Below, one piece after another: positions 63,488-64,000 of a stretch of 64,000 nt of DNA. The stretch's first letter is position 1, and every line of letters begins with the position of its first letter. Below the pieces are notes generated by a model, which saw only the letters and a list, made by a program, of their open reading frames with translations, searched no databases and was not told where the DNA came from. The position numbers were made by a program, and so were the translations under genes. Source of the DNA: Litoditis marina (lineage: Eukaryota; Nematoda; Chromadorea; Rhabditida; Rhabditidae); assembly GCA_964036275.1 (NCBI GenBank), contig OZ038439.1, forward strand, positions 2,999,142 through 3,063,141. Reading direction: 5' to 3'.

Positions 63488-64000
63488 TTGAACACAATTT
63501 ACGAAACCACAAGTAGAACACAAAAACAAAATGTAGGCAGTCAAGTTTGTGTGAATGGGAAGATTAAAGTTTGTGATAACCCAAGCGCATCGGACCGGCT
63601 ACACTTATTCAATATCAATCTTCGGTTATATAGGTGGCCTTCTGCTAGCGCCGTACTTAGTATGGGAGTATATTGTTTGTCCAGCATCTGAAACACTTTT
63701 GTTAAAATGTTTTATTTCGCAATGTAGGTCAAAGGTACAACTACGTCAGTATTCCCGCACAAGTTCTATTGAACTTTCGCGTATTTTAAATTGAACACAA
63801 TTTACGAAACCACAAGTAAAACACAAAAACAAAATGTAGGCAGTCAAGTTTGTGTGAATGGGAAGATTAAAGTTTGTGATAACCCAAGCGCATCGGACCG
63901 GCTACTATTCAATATCAATCTTCGGTTATATAGGTGGCCTTCTGCTAGCGCCGTACTTAGTATGGGAGAATATTGTTTGTCCAGCATCTGAAACACTTTT

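Larger units (their letters stand above)
19324..64000 (+). repeat. 303-bp satellite array, block 3
   Basis: Continuation of the same array with 146 complete monomers (starts 19571 to 63488) and a partial one from 63791 to the window end. The spacing is exactly 303 bp except at eight small indels: +1 near 22325, -13 near 40896, -1 near 51414, -1 near 55354, +1 near 59221, -3 near 61789, -2 near 63304 and -3 near 63905. From about 26.5 to 60 kb the block is a mosaic of recurring monomer types arranged in higher-order units (listed separately). The array runs off the right edge. No gene, RNA gene or second transposon is visible in these 44.7 kb. Confidence 0.98.

Noticed and set aside
113..64000. 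Hundreds of short forward open frames of 67 and 79 codons, one of each per monomer
   Set aside because: They are repeat artefacts: identical frames recur because the monomer is 303 bp. The 67-codon frame needs a TTG start. Deletions of 13, 2 and 1 bp and many amino-acid-changing substitutions are tolerated.

Overview
The window is almost entirely one tandem satellite DNA array. A 303-bp monomer is repeated head to tail on the + strand from base 1 to base 64000. I count about 198 complete monomers plus partial ones at the window edges and at two interruptions. Neither array edge is in the window, so the array is longer than 64 kb. This scale, with higher-order repeat structure and an inserted inverted-repeat transposon, points to a eukaryotic heterochromatic (pericentromeric, centromeric or subtelomeric) region. 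I cannot name the species. I see no protein-coding gene, rRNA, tRNA or CRISPR array.

Layout: satellite block 1 (1-12592, 41 full monomers); foldback element copy 1 (12593-14137); satellite block 2 (14138-17778, 11 full monomers plus two partials); foldback element copy 2 (17779-19323); satellite block 3 (19324-64000, 146 full monomers plus partials). The element is 1545 bp and gene-free. Its near-palindromic arms carry two nested tandem-repeat families: a 29-bp unit near the ends and a degenerate 110-bp unit further in. The element sits between direct copies of AGTTTGT, a target-site duplication of 7 bp (or 8 bp, depending on how one G is assigned). The two copies lie at the same point of the monomer and by eye differ at one base (13717 T versus 18903 A). 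They therefore arose from one insertion followed by duplication of element plus satellite.

Diagnostic substitutions and small indels let the array's amplification history be read. Dimer, trimer, 5-mer, 6-mer, 10-mer and 13-mer blocks recur at exact multiples of 303 bp: near 6.5-9.5 kb, 20.8-23.8 kb, 25-30 kb, 32-44 kb, 50-57 kb and 60-63 kb. One monomer (16203-16505) is a chimera marking an unequal exchange. A subfamily marked by ACATAAAC and ATGGAGG fills the stretch from 26.5 to 60 kb with several other types interleaved, and is absent as a pair elsewhere.

Because 303 is divisible by 3, each monomer shows the same short open frames (67 and 79 codons forward). These look like hundreds of genes but are a repeat artefact: indels of 13, 2 and 1 bp are tolerated and many substitutions are non-synonymous. 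The biological content is repeat dynamics and a nested foldback transposon, not a set of interacting genes.
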